Positions 7,520-14,891 of a DNA stretch of 64,000 nt are shown here, in pieces. Position 1 is the first letter of the stretch. Each line of letters opens with the position of its first letter. A program made the translations under genes and the position numbers. Location of the stretch: contig NZ_OZ007030.1 of assembly GCF_963931595.1 (NCBI RefSeq), forward strand, positions 1,542,481 through 1,606,480, given 5' to 3'. Under the pieces are notes generated by a model. That model did no database searches. It saw nothing but the letters and a program-made list of their open reading frames with translations, and was not told the origin of the DNA. This DNA comes from an uncultured Subdoligranulum sp. (GTDB taxonomy: Bacteria; Bacillota; Clostridia; Oscillospirales; Ruminococcaceae).

Positions 7520-8221
7520 ATGCTGCTGCACGATCAACTGGCACCCCTTAAGGACAGTGACTGGGCTCCCTTTCTCGCCTCCGAGTGCGCCAAGCCCTAC
7601 TTTCCGGCGCTGGACGCCTTTGTGACCGGGGCTGCTGCTTCCCGCACCGTCTACCCGGCACCGGAAAACATCTTTGCGGCGTTCCGCGCCTGCCCGGCCC
7701 GCCAGGTCCGGGTGGTCATCCTCGGCCAGGACCCCTACCATGAGCCCGGCCAGGCCATGGGGCTCTCCTTCTCGGTGCCCGATGACTGCAAGACGCCGCC
7801 CAGCCTCAAGAACATCTTCAAGGAACTGGAGGCGGAGTTCGGCCCGGTGCCGGTCCGCCACAACGACCTGACCCCCTGGGCCCGCCAGGGCGTGCTGCTG
7901 CTGAACACCGTGCTGACGGTGGAAAGGGGCGCCGCCTTTTCCCACGCGGGCCACGGGTGGGAGACCTTCACCAGGGCGGCCCTTGCCTATCTGACCTCTC
8001 TGGACGCCGGGCCGCTGGCCGCCATCCTGTGGGGAAAACCGGCCCAGAAATACGCACCCCTGTTCCGGGCCGCGGCAGCGCAGCGTCCCGTGCTGGTTCT
8101 GGAATCCGCCCACCCCAGCCCGCTGTCCGCCTACCGGGGCTTTTTCGGCTCGGCGCCCTTCGGAAAGGTAAACGCCTTTTTGCAGCAGCACGGGGCGCCG
8201 CCCATTGTGTGGCAACCCTAA
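7520..8221 (+). CDS. ung: Uracil-DNA glycosylase, family 1
   Basis: It removes uracil from DNA in base excision repair. GQDPYHEPGQAMGLSFSV (water-activating Asp, around residue 70) and the C-terminal HPSPLSAYRGFFGS motif with the catalytic histidine and leucine loop are both intact, and LLLNTVLTVERG lies between them. I chose MLLHDQLAPLKDSDW at 7520 (233 residues) because GGAAGG lies about ten bases upstream, whereas the ATG at 7502 lies only a few bases after the predicted transcript start. It begins a compact plus-strand run of five genes. Confidence 0.94.
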   Translation: MLLHDQLAPLKDSDWAPFLASECAKPYFPALDAFVTGAAASRTVYPAPENIFAAFRACPARQVRVVILGQDPYHEPGQAMGLSFSVPDDCKTPPSLKNIFKELEAEFGPVPVRHNDLTPWARQGVLLLNTVLTVERGAAFSHAGHGWETFTRAALAYLTSLDAGPLAAILWGKPAQKYAPLFRAAAAQRPVLVLESAHPSPLSAYRGFFGSAPFGKVNAFLQQHGAPPIVWQP

Positions 8222-8256
8222 CCTACCTTTTATAATAACCGGCAAGGAGAATTTCC

Positions 8257-8667
8257 ATGATTCGTGAAATCTGCAAGGATGTGCTGTTTCTCGGCCGCAA
8301 GGCGGAGGCCGCCACCCCCGACGACCTGCCCGTGGCCGCCGACCTGCTGGAGACGCTGGCCTACCACAAGGAGGGCTGCGTGGGGATGGCCGCCAACATG
8401 ATCGGGGTGAACAAGCGCATCATCGCCTTCGACAACGATGGGCAGTATATGGTCATGTTCAACCCCGAGATTCTGCGCAAATCCGGCCCCTATGACACCG
8501 AGGAGGGCTGTCTTTCCCTGACCGGCGTCCGCCCGGTGAAGCGGTGGAAGACCATCAAGGTGCAGTGGCAGAACGAGCAGTTCCAGACCCGCATCAAAAA
8601 TTTTACCGGCTGGACGGCGGAGATCATCCAGCACGAGATCGATCACTGTGAAGGCATCATCATCTGA
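8257..8667 (+). CDS. def: Peptide deformylase-like protein with altered motif I
   Basis: Peptide deformylase removes the formyl group from nascent proteins. Motif II EEGCLS (metal cysteine) and motif III IQHEIDHCEG (two metal histidines and the catalytic glutamate) are present in this 136-residue protein. Motif I, normally GxGLAAxQ, reads VGMAANMIG, so the glutamine that contacts the substrate is a methionine. I recall a short clostridial subfamily with the same change, so it may still be active or have a shifted substrate. Length is 30-40 residues shorter than usual. AAGGAG lies upstream and a TATAAT hexamer occurs at 8231, but no good -35. Confidence 0.82.
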   Translation: MIREICKDVLFLGRKAEAATPDDLPVAADLLETLAYHKEGCVGMAANMIGVNKRIIAFDNDGQYMVMFNPEILRKSGPYDTEEGCLSLTGVRPVKRWKTIKVQWQNEQFQTRIKNFTGWTAEIIQHEIDHCEGIII

Positions 8668-8680
8668 GGAGGGAGTTTGT

Positions 8681-9397
8681 ATGTTTACCGGCAAAGTGGC
8701 GGTGGTAACGGGCGGCGCCAGAGGCATCGGCAAAGCCATCGCCGATTCGTTCCGAAAGGCAGGCGCCCATGTCTGCGTCATTGACCTGCTGCCCAACGAT
8801 TATTTTGTGGGCGACCTGGCGGACCAGAGCGTGCTGGAGGCATTCGCCCGCAAGGTGCTGGCGGACTATGGTCATGTAGATTACCTCATCAACAACGCCA
8901 TGCCGCTGAAGAAGGGCATCGACCAGTGCAGCTACGAGGAGTTCAACTACGCCCTTCGGGTGGGGGTCACGGCGCCCTTTTATCTGGCCAAGCTGTTTGC
9001 GCCCCATCTGGCCCCCGGCGCCTCCATCGTGAACATCTCCTCCTCCCGGGACCGAATGAGCCAGCCCCAGACCGAGAGCTACACCGCGGCCAAGGGCGGC
9101 ATCTCCGCCCTGACCCACGCACTGGCCGTGAGCCTGGCCGGCAAAGCCCGGGTGAATTCCATCTCTCCGGGCTGGATCGACACCGACTATACCGTCTATG
9201 AGGGCCCCGACGCCTGCCAGCAGCCCGCCGGGCGTGTGGGCAACCCCATGGACATCGCCAACATGGTGCTCTATCTCTGTTCCGATAAGGCGGGCTTCAT
9301 CACCGGGGAGAACATCTGCATCGACGGCGGCATGACCCGCCAGATGATCTACCACAACGACTTCGGATGGACGCTGCAGGGAGGCAATGGGGAATGA
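8681..9397 (+). CDS. Short-chain dehydrogenase/reductase
   Basis: A 238-residue Rossmann-fold oxidoreductase of the classical SDR type. The dinucleotide motif TGGARGIG (residues about 10-17), NNA motif, catalytic serine in IVNISSS and the YTAAK active-site pair are all present, and the C-terminal FITGENICIDGGMTRQM is typical. The start MFTGKVAVVTGG at 8681 follows GAGGAGGGAG, so the first 11 residues of the longer frame are not used. It begins 13 bases after the deformylase-like gene and overlaps the next gene by four bases. The substrate cannot be read from sequence. Confidence 0.88.
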   Translation: MFTGKVAVVTGGARGIGKAIADSFRKAGAHVCVIDLLPNDYFVGDLADQSVLEAFARKVLADYGHVDYLINNAMPLKKGIDQCSYEEFNYALRVGVTAPFYLAKLFAPHLAPGASIVNISSSRDRMSQPQTESYTAAKGGISALTHALAVSLAGKARVNSISPGWIDTDYTVYEGPDACQQPAGRVGNPMDIANMVLYLCSDKAGFITGENICIDGGMTRQMIYHNDFGWTLQGGNGE

Positions 9398-9852
9398 AAA
9401 TCGCCATTCTCTCGGACACCCACGGCCTGCTGCGCCCCCGGGTGCTGGAATTTCTGAAAACCGCCGACGTGATCCTGCACGGCGGTGACATCAACCGGCA
9501 GTCTATCGTGGACGAGCTGCGGCAGTATGCGCCCCTTTATGTGGTCCGCGGCAACAACGACAAGGAATGGGCCGAAGGTCTGCCCCACCACCTCACCGTG
9601 ACGCTGGGAGGGCTGCGGTTTTTCATGGTACACAACAAAAAGGAACTGCCCGCCGACCTGGCCGATGTGGACGTGGTGGTGTTCGGGCACTCCCACAAAT
9701 ATCTGCAGGAGGAAAAAGACGGTGTGCTATGGCTCAATCCCGGCTCCTGCGGACCGCGCCGCTTCCACCAGGAGATCACCCTGATGATGGCCGATGTGGA
9801 GGACGGCAAGATCACCGTGGAGAAGATCACCATCCCCCATGAGGAATCCTGA
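9394..9852 (+). CDS. YfcE/MJ0936-type metallophosphoesterase
   Basis: A 152-residue calcineurin-like phosphodiesterase. The metal motifs appear in order: ILSDTHG (DxH), HGGDI (GD), VRGNND (GNxD), VHNKK in place of the usual GHG-type histidine segment, and VFGHSHK (GHTH-like). The order and size fit small bacterial phosphodiesterases of unknown natural substrate. The ATG overlaps the stop of the preceding dehydrogenase gene (ATGA) and GGGAGG lies upstream, so the two are coupled. Confidence 0.85.
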   Translation: MKIAILSDTHGLLRPRVLEFLKTADVILHGGDINRQSIVDELRQYAPLYVVRGNNDKEWAEGLPHHLTVTLGGLRFFMVHNKKELPADLADVDVVVFGHSHKYLQEEKDGVLWLNPGSCGPRRFHQEITLMMADVEDGKITVEKITIPHEES

Positions 9853-9898
9853 TGCAGCCGGTCCCGCTGCGTGCCGGGCCGGAAGGGAGGCATGCCTG

Positions 9899-10603
9899 AT
9901 GGCACACACATACACGCTCGGTGGCAAAACCGTTACCGTCTTCCCCTGTGAGACGGCCCATGCCCCGGTAGTCTACCTGAACACCTTTGACGAGGAAGGG
10001 GCCCGGGTTCTGGCCCGGCTGCAAAGCCTCGGCCCGGTCCCCTGTTCCCTGGTGGCCATCAGCCAGCTGGACTGGAACCGCGATATGGCCCCCTGGGATG
10101 CGCCGTCCGCCTTCCGGGGCGGAGATGCCTGCACCGGCGGGGCCGATGCCTATCTGGAGCTGCTCACGGGGACCATTCTGCCCGCCGCCGAGAGGGAACT
10201 GAACGGCGCCCCCTGCTGGCGCGGGCTGGCCGGCTATTCCCTGGCCGGGCTGTTCGCCCTCTACGCTCTCTACCACACCGACTGCTTTGCCCGCGCTGCC
10301 ACCATGTCCGGCTCCCTCTGGTTTCCCGGATTCCGGGACTACGCCCTCTCCCACCCTTTTTGCCGACGGCCGGATTGCGTGTATTTTTCCCTGGGCCGCC
10401 GGGAGAGCAAGACCCGCAATCCCCTGCTGAAAACGGTGGGGGAAAACACCGAGGCCCTCTACCGGCACTGCCGTGCCCTGGGCATTCCTTCAATCTTCCG
10501 GTATCACCCCGGCAACCACTACGGCCACGCCGTGGAGCGCACCGCCGACGGCATCGCCTGGCTTTTGAACCCTGATGCCGCAGAAGATGCCCCTGCCCTG
10601 TAA
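9899..10603 (+). CDS. Putative alpha/beta-hydrolase esterase
   Basis: A 234-residue protein with the nucleophile elbow GYSLAG (serine near residue 115) and a late PGNHYGHA that supplies the histidine, as in the putative esterase (esterase D/enterochelin esterase) family. The start MAHTYTLGGKTVTVFP follows GGGAGG. The segment 9853-9898 after the phosphoesterase is short, so it is probably the last gene of the ung operon, which ends at the strong hairpin at 10616. The likely role is hydrolysis of a small ester or siderophore-like ester; the substrate is unknown. Confidence 0.75.
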   Translation: MAHTYTLGGKTVTVFPCETAHAPVVYLNTFDEEGARVLARLQSLGPVPCSLVAISQLDWNRDMAPWDAPSAFRGGDACTGGADAYLELLTGTILPAAERELNGAPCWRGLAGYSLAGLFALYALYHTDCFARAATMSGSLWFPGFRDYALSHPFCRRPDCVYFSLGRRESKTRNPLLKTVGENTEALYRHCRALGIPSIFRYHPGNHYGHAVERTADGIAWLLNPDAAEDAPAL

Positions 10604-10615
10604 TTTTGTATAGCA

Positions 10616-10660
10616 AAACCGCCGCAGACAGCCTTTTCTCTGCTGTCTGCGGCGGTTTGT
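10616..10660. terminator. Strong terminator between convergent genes
   Basis: A 17-base perfect stem (AAACCGCCGCAGACAGC and its complement) with a nine-base loop is followed on the plus side by GTTTTGTTTTTTT. It ends the plus-strand run and may also serve the convergent minus-strand operon. Confidence 0.9.
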
Positions 10661-10670
10661 TTTGTTTTTT

Positions 10671-11285
10671 TCAGAGGTCGCCGTCGGGGGCCTGGCCGTC
10701 GTGGGCCAGCCATTTGCATTCGGTCAGCTCCATATTGGTGAAGACCGCCCGGAAGGAGGAATCCTCGGGGCTACAGGCGTAGATGCCGAAACGGATTTCC
10801 CTGGTCGCCTCATGAAGGTGCGCAATGCGCATCTGATGGAAGGTAACGCCATCCTCGGAGCATTCGATACAGAAGTCATCCTCCCGGCGGCTCAGCCGGT
10901 ACCACATGGATTTCACCGTGGCAGGAATCTCGGTGGTGGCCCAGTCGGAATAGCCGTGGTTGGTCACCACGCTGCCCAGGTGCTGGAAGCGCTCGTTCTC
11001 ATACTCGATGGAACCCTTGAGCCAGTTCTCGCTGTCCAGATACAGCACCACGCCGCACTGGTCAAAGCGGTGGTGGCTCTCGGTGAATTCCGTTTTGACT
11101 ACGAAGGAGAAGAACTTTTCCTCCGTGCGCATCTGTAAAACAGGGGCGTTGTCGTTGCGGAAATGGTAGTAGGTGCGCTGCCACAGATCGGTGTGGGGTC
11201 TGGTGACAATCTCGATGCGCTCCGGCGTGATCGTGCAGGCAGCCGGTTCCCTTGTCCATTGCAGTTTCGTCACATCAAAGGCCAT
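10671..11285 (-). CDS. DUF1349 family protein
   Basis: A 204-residue soluble protein with the beta-rich, concanavalin-like pattern of the DUF1349 family: FFSFVVKTEFTESHHRFDQ, GVVLYLDSENWLKGSIEYEN and SMWYRLSRREDDFCIECSED are typical segments. Related proteins are often found beside sugar-related genes. Its start overlaps the end of the acetyltransferase gene by 11 bases, so it is the third gene of the ROK-regulated operon. Biochemical function is unknown; carbohydrate binding is only a guess from the fold. Confidence 0.82.
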   Translation of the reverse strand: MAFDVTKLQWTREPAACTITPERIEIVTRPHTDLWQRTYYHFRNDNAPVLQMRTEEKFFSFVVKTEFTESHHRFDQCGVVLYLDSENWLKGSIEYENERFQHLGSVVTNHGYSDWATTEIPATVKSMWYRLSRREDDFCIECSEDGVTFHQMRIAHLHEATREIRFGIYACSPEDSSFRAVFTNMELTECKWLAHDGQAPDGDL

Positions 11286-11874
11286 TTTTGTTCCTCCAGT
11301 ATTTCTTTTTGTCTTCCTCGGTAATCTTGCGCAGCACCCGGCAGGGATTGCCCACCGCCACCACCCCGTCGGGGATATCCCGGTTCACCAGACTGCCCGC
11401 ACCGATGACGGTATTGCTGCCGATGGTCACACCGGGCAGCACCGTCACCGAGGCGCCGAACCAGACGTTATCCCCCACCGTGATGGGGTAGGCGTATTCC
11501 AGCCCCTGGTTGCGCTGTTCGGTATCCAGCGGGTGACCCGCCGTGGAGAATACGCAGTCCGGCGCGATGAAGACGTAATCCCCGAAGGTGACTTTGGCGC
11601 CGTCCAGAATCACACAGTTGTGGTTCGTGTAAAAGTGATCACCCACCGTGATGTTGTACCCATAGTCACACCAGAACGGTGCCGTGATGCAGACATGGCT
11701 TCCCATTTTGCCCAGAAGCTGCTTCAGGATTTCCTGCTGGCGCTCCCCCTGAGAGGGCGGGATCTGATTCAGGGCAAAACACAAATCTTTGCATTTTGCC
11801 CGCACCGCCAGCAGTTCTTCGTCGTAGTTGGCATCATACAACAGGCCCTGCTGCATTTTTTCTTTTTCCGTCAC
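11275..11874 (-). CDS. Sugar O-acetyltransferase (maltose/galactoside type)
   Basis: The 199-residue protein has the MAA N-terminal helical segment (KMQQGLLYDANYDEELLAVR) followed by hexapeptide repeats with CDYGYNITVGDHFYTNHNC and IGAGSLVNRDIPDGVVAVGNP, the hallmarks of the LacA/Maa group. It transfers acetyl from acetyl-CoA to a sugar hydroxyl. The start is a GTG at 11872-11874 that overlaps the stop of the upstream regulator gene (GTGA), with AGGAGG inside that gene. It is therefore probably co-translated with the ROK regulator and with the DUF1349 gene. Confidence 0.88.
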   Translation of the reverse strand: MTEKEKMQQGLLYDANYDEELLAVRAKCKDLCFALNQIPPSQGERQQEILKQLLGKMGSHVCITAPFWCDYGYNITVGDHFYTNHNCVILDGAKVTFGDYVFIAPDCVFSTAGHPLDTEQRNQGLEYAYPITVGDNVWFGASVTVLPGVTIGSNTVIGAGSLVNRDIPDGVVAVGNPCRVLRKITEEDKKKYWRNKNGL

Positions 11875-12863
11875 AGAAAGTCCTCCTTTCGGTCCATCGC
11901 GACCTCATACATCCCGGCCAGATAGTAGGGCGTTGCGTCGGGAAGATAGGCAAAATCCGGCATGTATTCCGTCGGGATGCATTTTTCACAGGCTGCGCGA
12001 ATCGTATCCATGTCCTCCGCCCGGATCAGGTCACCGGTAAACAACAGATTGTGGGGGTTCAGAATGGAGATCAGCGCGATGGATGCCCGGGTGATCAGCG
12101 GCATGGCCATGGGCCGCTGCATTTTCTGAATCTGCTCGTCTATGCTGATCCCGTAATCCAGGAAACCGACCATACCGGCAAACAGATTGCGTCCCGTCAG
12201 GATGGATCCGTTGTAGACGGTCGCCGTTCCGGGCAGGACCCCGGCGGGATAGTTCACCAGTGTGACGATCTTGCCTTCCGTGCTTTCTTTCCGGTAGTAG
12301 CCGTACACCTTGTAATACATATCGTTGGCCAGAAATACAGGCCTCCCGCAGCGCTTTTCCAGTTCCGACACCAGCGGTACGCCCTCCAGTTCCGGGATGT
12401 CGCTGTGCCGGATCACACCGCCCTCCGCCACGCTGGGCGTTCCCACCACAAGCTGACTGGCATTGGGAAACTGCTCCAGCATCCGGGCCAGACGGGTATA
12501 GATGACCTTTTCGTCCAGCAGCGGGTAAGACTGCTTCGTCAGGTCCTTTATCCTCCCCGTTGGGGAGAATACCACGGTGGTGAGCGACTTGACACCGCCG
12601 ATCAGCTCAAAATACAGGCCGACAAAACACTCATGGTCTTCATTCAGGCGGTAGACCACCGTATTCCGCCCCACCTCATGGAGCTTCTTCTTGGTGCCCA
12701 GCACCTCCCCCATTTGCTCCATCTCGTTGAGATAGGTATTGCAGCTGGCAACACTGAGCCCTGTTTTTCTCGCGATCTGCTGCTTGGAAAGTTCCTCCCC
12801 CGCCGCCAGCAGCCGACCGATCCGGGCTTTGTTTTGTTTTTTGATGTCCGCAGAATCTTTCAT
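11871..12863 (-). CDS. ROK-family transcriptional regulator
   Basis: The 330-residue protein has an N-terminal winged helix (LSKQQIARKTGLSVASCNTY, around residues 25-45) and a C-terminal actin-like ROK domain with VGTPSVAEGGVIRHSD, GRPVFLANDMYYKVYGYY and NGSILTGRNLFAGMVGFLDYG. The ROK signatures are looser than in sugar kinases, so it is read as a regulator only, probably a sugar-responsive repressor. I chose MKDSADIKKQNKARI at 12861-12863; its upstream site is weak (GACGGAGC). The 25-bp palindrome on its own promoter suggests autoregulation of the whole three-gene operon. Confidence 0.82.
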   Translation of the reverse strand: MKDSADIKKQNKARIGRLLAAGEELSKQQIARKTGLSVASCNTYLNEMEQMGEVLGTKKKLHEVGRNTVVYRLNEDHECFVGLYFELIGGVKSLTTVVFSPTGRIKDLTKQSYPLLDEKVIYTRLARMLEQFPNASQLVVGTPSVAEGGVIRHSDIPELEGVPLVSELEKRCGRPVFLANDMYYKVYGYYRKESTEGKIVTLVNYPAGVLPGTATVYNGSILTGRNLFAGMVGFLDYGISIDEQIQKMQRPMAMPLITRASIALISILNPHNLLFTGDLIRAEDMDTIRAACEKCIPTEYMPDFAYLPDATPYYLAGMYEVAMDRKEDFL

Positions 12864-12890
12864 GTGCCATGCTCCGTCTGTTTCCGTTTT

Positions 12891-12923
12891 GATTATTATA
12901 ACGGTTATAATAATCAATGTCAA
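12891..12923 (-). promoter_or_regulatory. ROK operon promoter with a 25-bp palindromic operator
   Basis: Minus-strand TTGACA (12918-12923), 17-base spacer and TATAAT (12895-12900) form a consensus promoter. A perfect palindrome with arms GATTATTATAAC around one central base covers 12891-12915, so it spans the -10 and most of the spacer. This is the expected place for repressor binding. The assignment to the adjacent ROK regulator is an inference from position. Confidence 0.8.
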
Positions 12924-13030
12924 GAAACATCCTCTTCCCTGCCGACCGGCAATCCAAGGGCAAAACCTGCCGTTTTTTCTTTCCGTCACTCCCCAAAAAT
13001 GTTCGCACCTGTGCGATTCTACCGGGACTC

Positions 13031-13093
13031 AACCAGCGGTCGAGAGAAAGGAACCAACGGTCGGTTGATTATTTCATCTTCGGTGTGTACAAT
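13031..13093 (+). promoter_or_regulatory. XRE gene promoter with upstream direct repeats
   Basis: TTGATT (13065-13070), 17-base spacer and TACAAT (13088-13093) precede the small XRE gene. Two direct copies of AACCARCGGTCG at 13031-13042 and 13052-13063, 21 bases apart, lie directly upstream of the -35. They could be an operator or activator site. Confidence 0.6.
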
Positions 13094-13129
13094 GAAAACA
13101 GCAAATCCAAGGCAAAGGAGCATACAGTC

Positions 13130-13519
13130 ATGAAAAAGTCTCTTGGCCCATTGATCGCTGAAGCCCGCAGGAAAAATGGCATGACCCAGCTGGAACTGGC
13201 CGAAAAGATGGGCGTGACAGACAAGGCAGTCTCCAAATGGGAGCGGGATCTTTCCTGCCCCGACGTGAACTCCCTTCCCCAGCTGGCAGAAGTTCTGGGG
13301 CTTTCCATCGAAGAACTGCTGCAGGGCAAAAATGAAAAGCAGCCCGCCGACAGTAAAGTCGGCGAACTGCTGGATACAATTCTAAAGGCTATTGCCCTGG
13401 CGATGGGAGTGGCTGTCGCGGCACTCTCCGCCCTCGACGCACTGTCTTCCGCGCAGGCATTGCCTCTTTTGGGGTTGGGGCTGGCCAGTCTGGCGGTTTC
13501 GTCCTTGCGGAAATCCTGA
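13130..13519 (+). CDS. Small XRE-family regulator with a hydrophobic tail
   Basis: The 129-residue protein has a typical Cro/C1 helix-turn-helix (residues about 8-65: GMTQLELAEKMGVTDKAVSK and CPDVNSLPQLAEVLGLSIEE) followed by a charged linker and about 40 hydrophobic residues (AIALAMGVAVAALSALDAL, then LPLLGLGLASLAVSSL). The tail may place it at the membrane, as in other clostridial XRE proteins of this design. The start MKKSLGPLIAEARRK follows AAGGAG. Its partner genes are unknown; the gene stands alone between two minus-strand units. Confidence 0.85.
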   Translation: MKKSLGPLIAEARRKNGMTQLELAEKMGVTDKAVSKWERDLSCPDVNSLPQLAEVLGLSIEELLQGKNEKQPADSKVGELLDTILKAIALAMGVAVAALSALDALSSAQALPLLGLGLASLAVSSLRKS

Positions 13520-13527
13520 ATGCCTGG

Positions 13528-14697
13528 TTACCACAACCTGAACACTTTCACGCCTACCCGTGCGGCCTTGTACAGCGGCCCTTCCAGTTCCTGAGCAGCC
13601 TCTTTGAGCAGACGGCGAATCGGCAGATGCTGGGGGCAGTGCTGTTCACATCTGCCGCAGCCCACGCACTGGCTGGCTCCTGTCCCCTTGCGGCGCAGGC
13701 CGGTGGTGAGCAGATACTGCAGCCTGGCGTGGCTGCCTTCGGTGGCGGCGCGGTTATAGCTGGCAAAAACGCCCGGGATATCTACCCCCGCCGGGCAGGG
13801 CTGACAGTATCCGCAGCCGGTGCAGCCCACCCGCATGGACGCCTGCAGGTCCGCCCGCAGCCCCTCCACGAAGGCGTGTTCCTCTTCGGTCATGCAGCCC
13901 GGCCGGGCCGCATCCGCCTGGGCGGCGTTATCCCGGATCATCTCCAGGCTGTTCATGCCGGACAACACCACCGTCACGCCCGGCTGATCCCACAGCCAGC
14001 GCAGGCCCCAGCCCGCCGCAGACCGGCCGCTCTCCTTCACCCGTTTTTGGGCCTCGGCGGACAGGCCGGTTATCAGCCGTCCTCCCCGCAGCGGTTCCAT
14101 GATGATGACCGGAATCCCTTTGGCTTCCGCCGCTTCCAAGCCCCTGCGGCCCGCCTGGGTATGCTCATCCAGATAATTGTACTGGATCTGGCAGAAGTCC
14201 CAGTCGTAGGCGTTCAGCACTTCCAGGAAGGTGGCGGTGTCCCCGTGGAAGGAGAAACCGATCCTTCCGATGGCGCCGCTGGCTTTCTTATCTGCAATCC
14301 ACTCCCGTATACCCAGGTCGCACAGCTTGTTCCAGGCGGCCAGGTCGGTGAGCATATGCATCAAGTAAAAGTCGATGCGGTCGGTTTTCAAGCGGGACAG
14401 CTGCTCCTGAAAGCAGCGCTCGATCCCCGCTTTGGATTTGATCAGATATTGCGGCAGCTTGTCCGCAATATACACCTTGTCGCGGCAGTTCAGACGACGC
14501 AGCGCTTCCCCCAGAGCAGCCTCACTGCCCCCATACACGTAGGCGGTGTCAAAATAGTTGACACCCAGACGGATGGCCTCGCCGATCTGCTCCGTGACGG
14601 CATCCTGATCGATTTTTCCATGATTTCTCGGGAACCGCATACAGCCATAGCCCAGAACGGACAGATCATTCCTGTTTTTGTCACAACGATACTGCAT
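13528..14697 (-). CDS. Aldo/keto reductase with C-terminal 4Fe-4S domain
   Basis: The 389-residue protein combines an AKR barrel (FDTAYVYGGSEAALGEALR with the catalytic Asp/Tyr, then VYIADKLP, FYLMHMLTD and GFSFHGD) with a C-terminal ferredoxin-like part holding CTGCGYCQPCPAGVDIP and CVGCGRCEQHCPQH, two four-cysteine cluster motifs. This is the large Firmicutes family often called ferredoxin-type aldo/keto reductase. The clusters suggest electrons from ferredoxin-like donors rather than only NADPH; the substrate is unknown. GGAGCG precedes the ATG. It has its own promoter, which is enclosed by an inverted repeat. Confidence 0.88.
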   Translation of the reverse strand: MQYRCDKNRNDLSVLGYGCMRFPRNHGKIDQDAVTEQIGEAIRLGVNYFDTAYVYGGSEAALGEALRRLNCRDKVYIADKLPQYLIKSKAGIERCFQEQLSRLKTDRIDFYLMHMLTDLAAWNKLCDLGIREWIADKKASGAIGRIGFSFHGDTATFLEVLNAYDWDFCQIQYNYLDEHTQAGRRGLEAAEAKGIPVIIMEPLRGGRLITGLSAEAQKRVKESGRSAAGWGLRWLWDQPGVTVVLSGMNSLEMIRDNAAQADAARPGCMTEEEHAFVEGLRADLQASMRVGCTGCGYCQPCPAGVDIPGVFASYNRAATEGSHARLQYLLTTGLRRKGTGASQCVGCGRCEQHCPQHLPIRRLLKEAAQELEGPLYKAARVGVKVFRLW

Positions 14698-14726
14698 ATT
14701 CTTACGCTCCAGTAAAGGCCGACGCG

Positions 14727-14803
14727 CAAATCGCTCCGGCCTATTTTTCTTTCCAGTATAGCGGCTGCCGTGGGAAAATACAAGGCATTGCCGGAGCGAT
14801 TTG
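14727..14803 (-). promoter_or_regulatory. Aldo/keto reductase promoter enclosed by a 14-bp inverted repeat
   Basis: Minus-strand TTGTAT (14778-14783), 17-base spacer and TATACT (14755-14760) form the promoter. CAAATCGCTCCGGC at 14727-14740 and its exact complement GCCGGAGCGATTTG at 14790-14803 flank it on both sides. Paired sites around a promoter fit a looping or bipartite operator. Confidence 0.65.
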
Positions 14804-14846
14804 TTTTTCGGGCACGTTTGGTTCCCCCTAACAACTGTAGCTTAAC

Positions 14847-14886
14847 AAAAAATCCCCCTGCAGCTGAAATCAGCAGCAGGGGGATT
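14847..14886 (-). terminator. Terminator after the recombinase frame (left copy)
   Basis: Minus-strand AATCCCCCTGC and GCAGGGGGATT form a strong stem followed by six T. A nearly identical hairpin follows ppdK at 53831-53870. The two hairpins belong to a longer pair of similar flanks (see the attachment sites). Confidence 0.85.
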
Positions 14887-14891
14887 GCATA

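Noticed and set aside
14851..14886. CRISPR-like repeat unit (second copy at 53835)
   Set aside because: Only two copies 39 kb apart; each is an intrinsic terminator belonging to duplicated flanks of the element.
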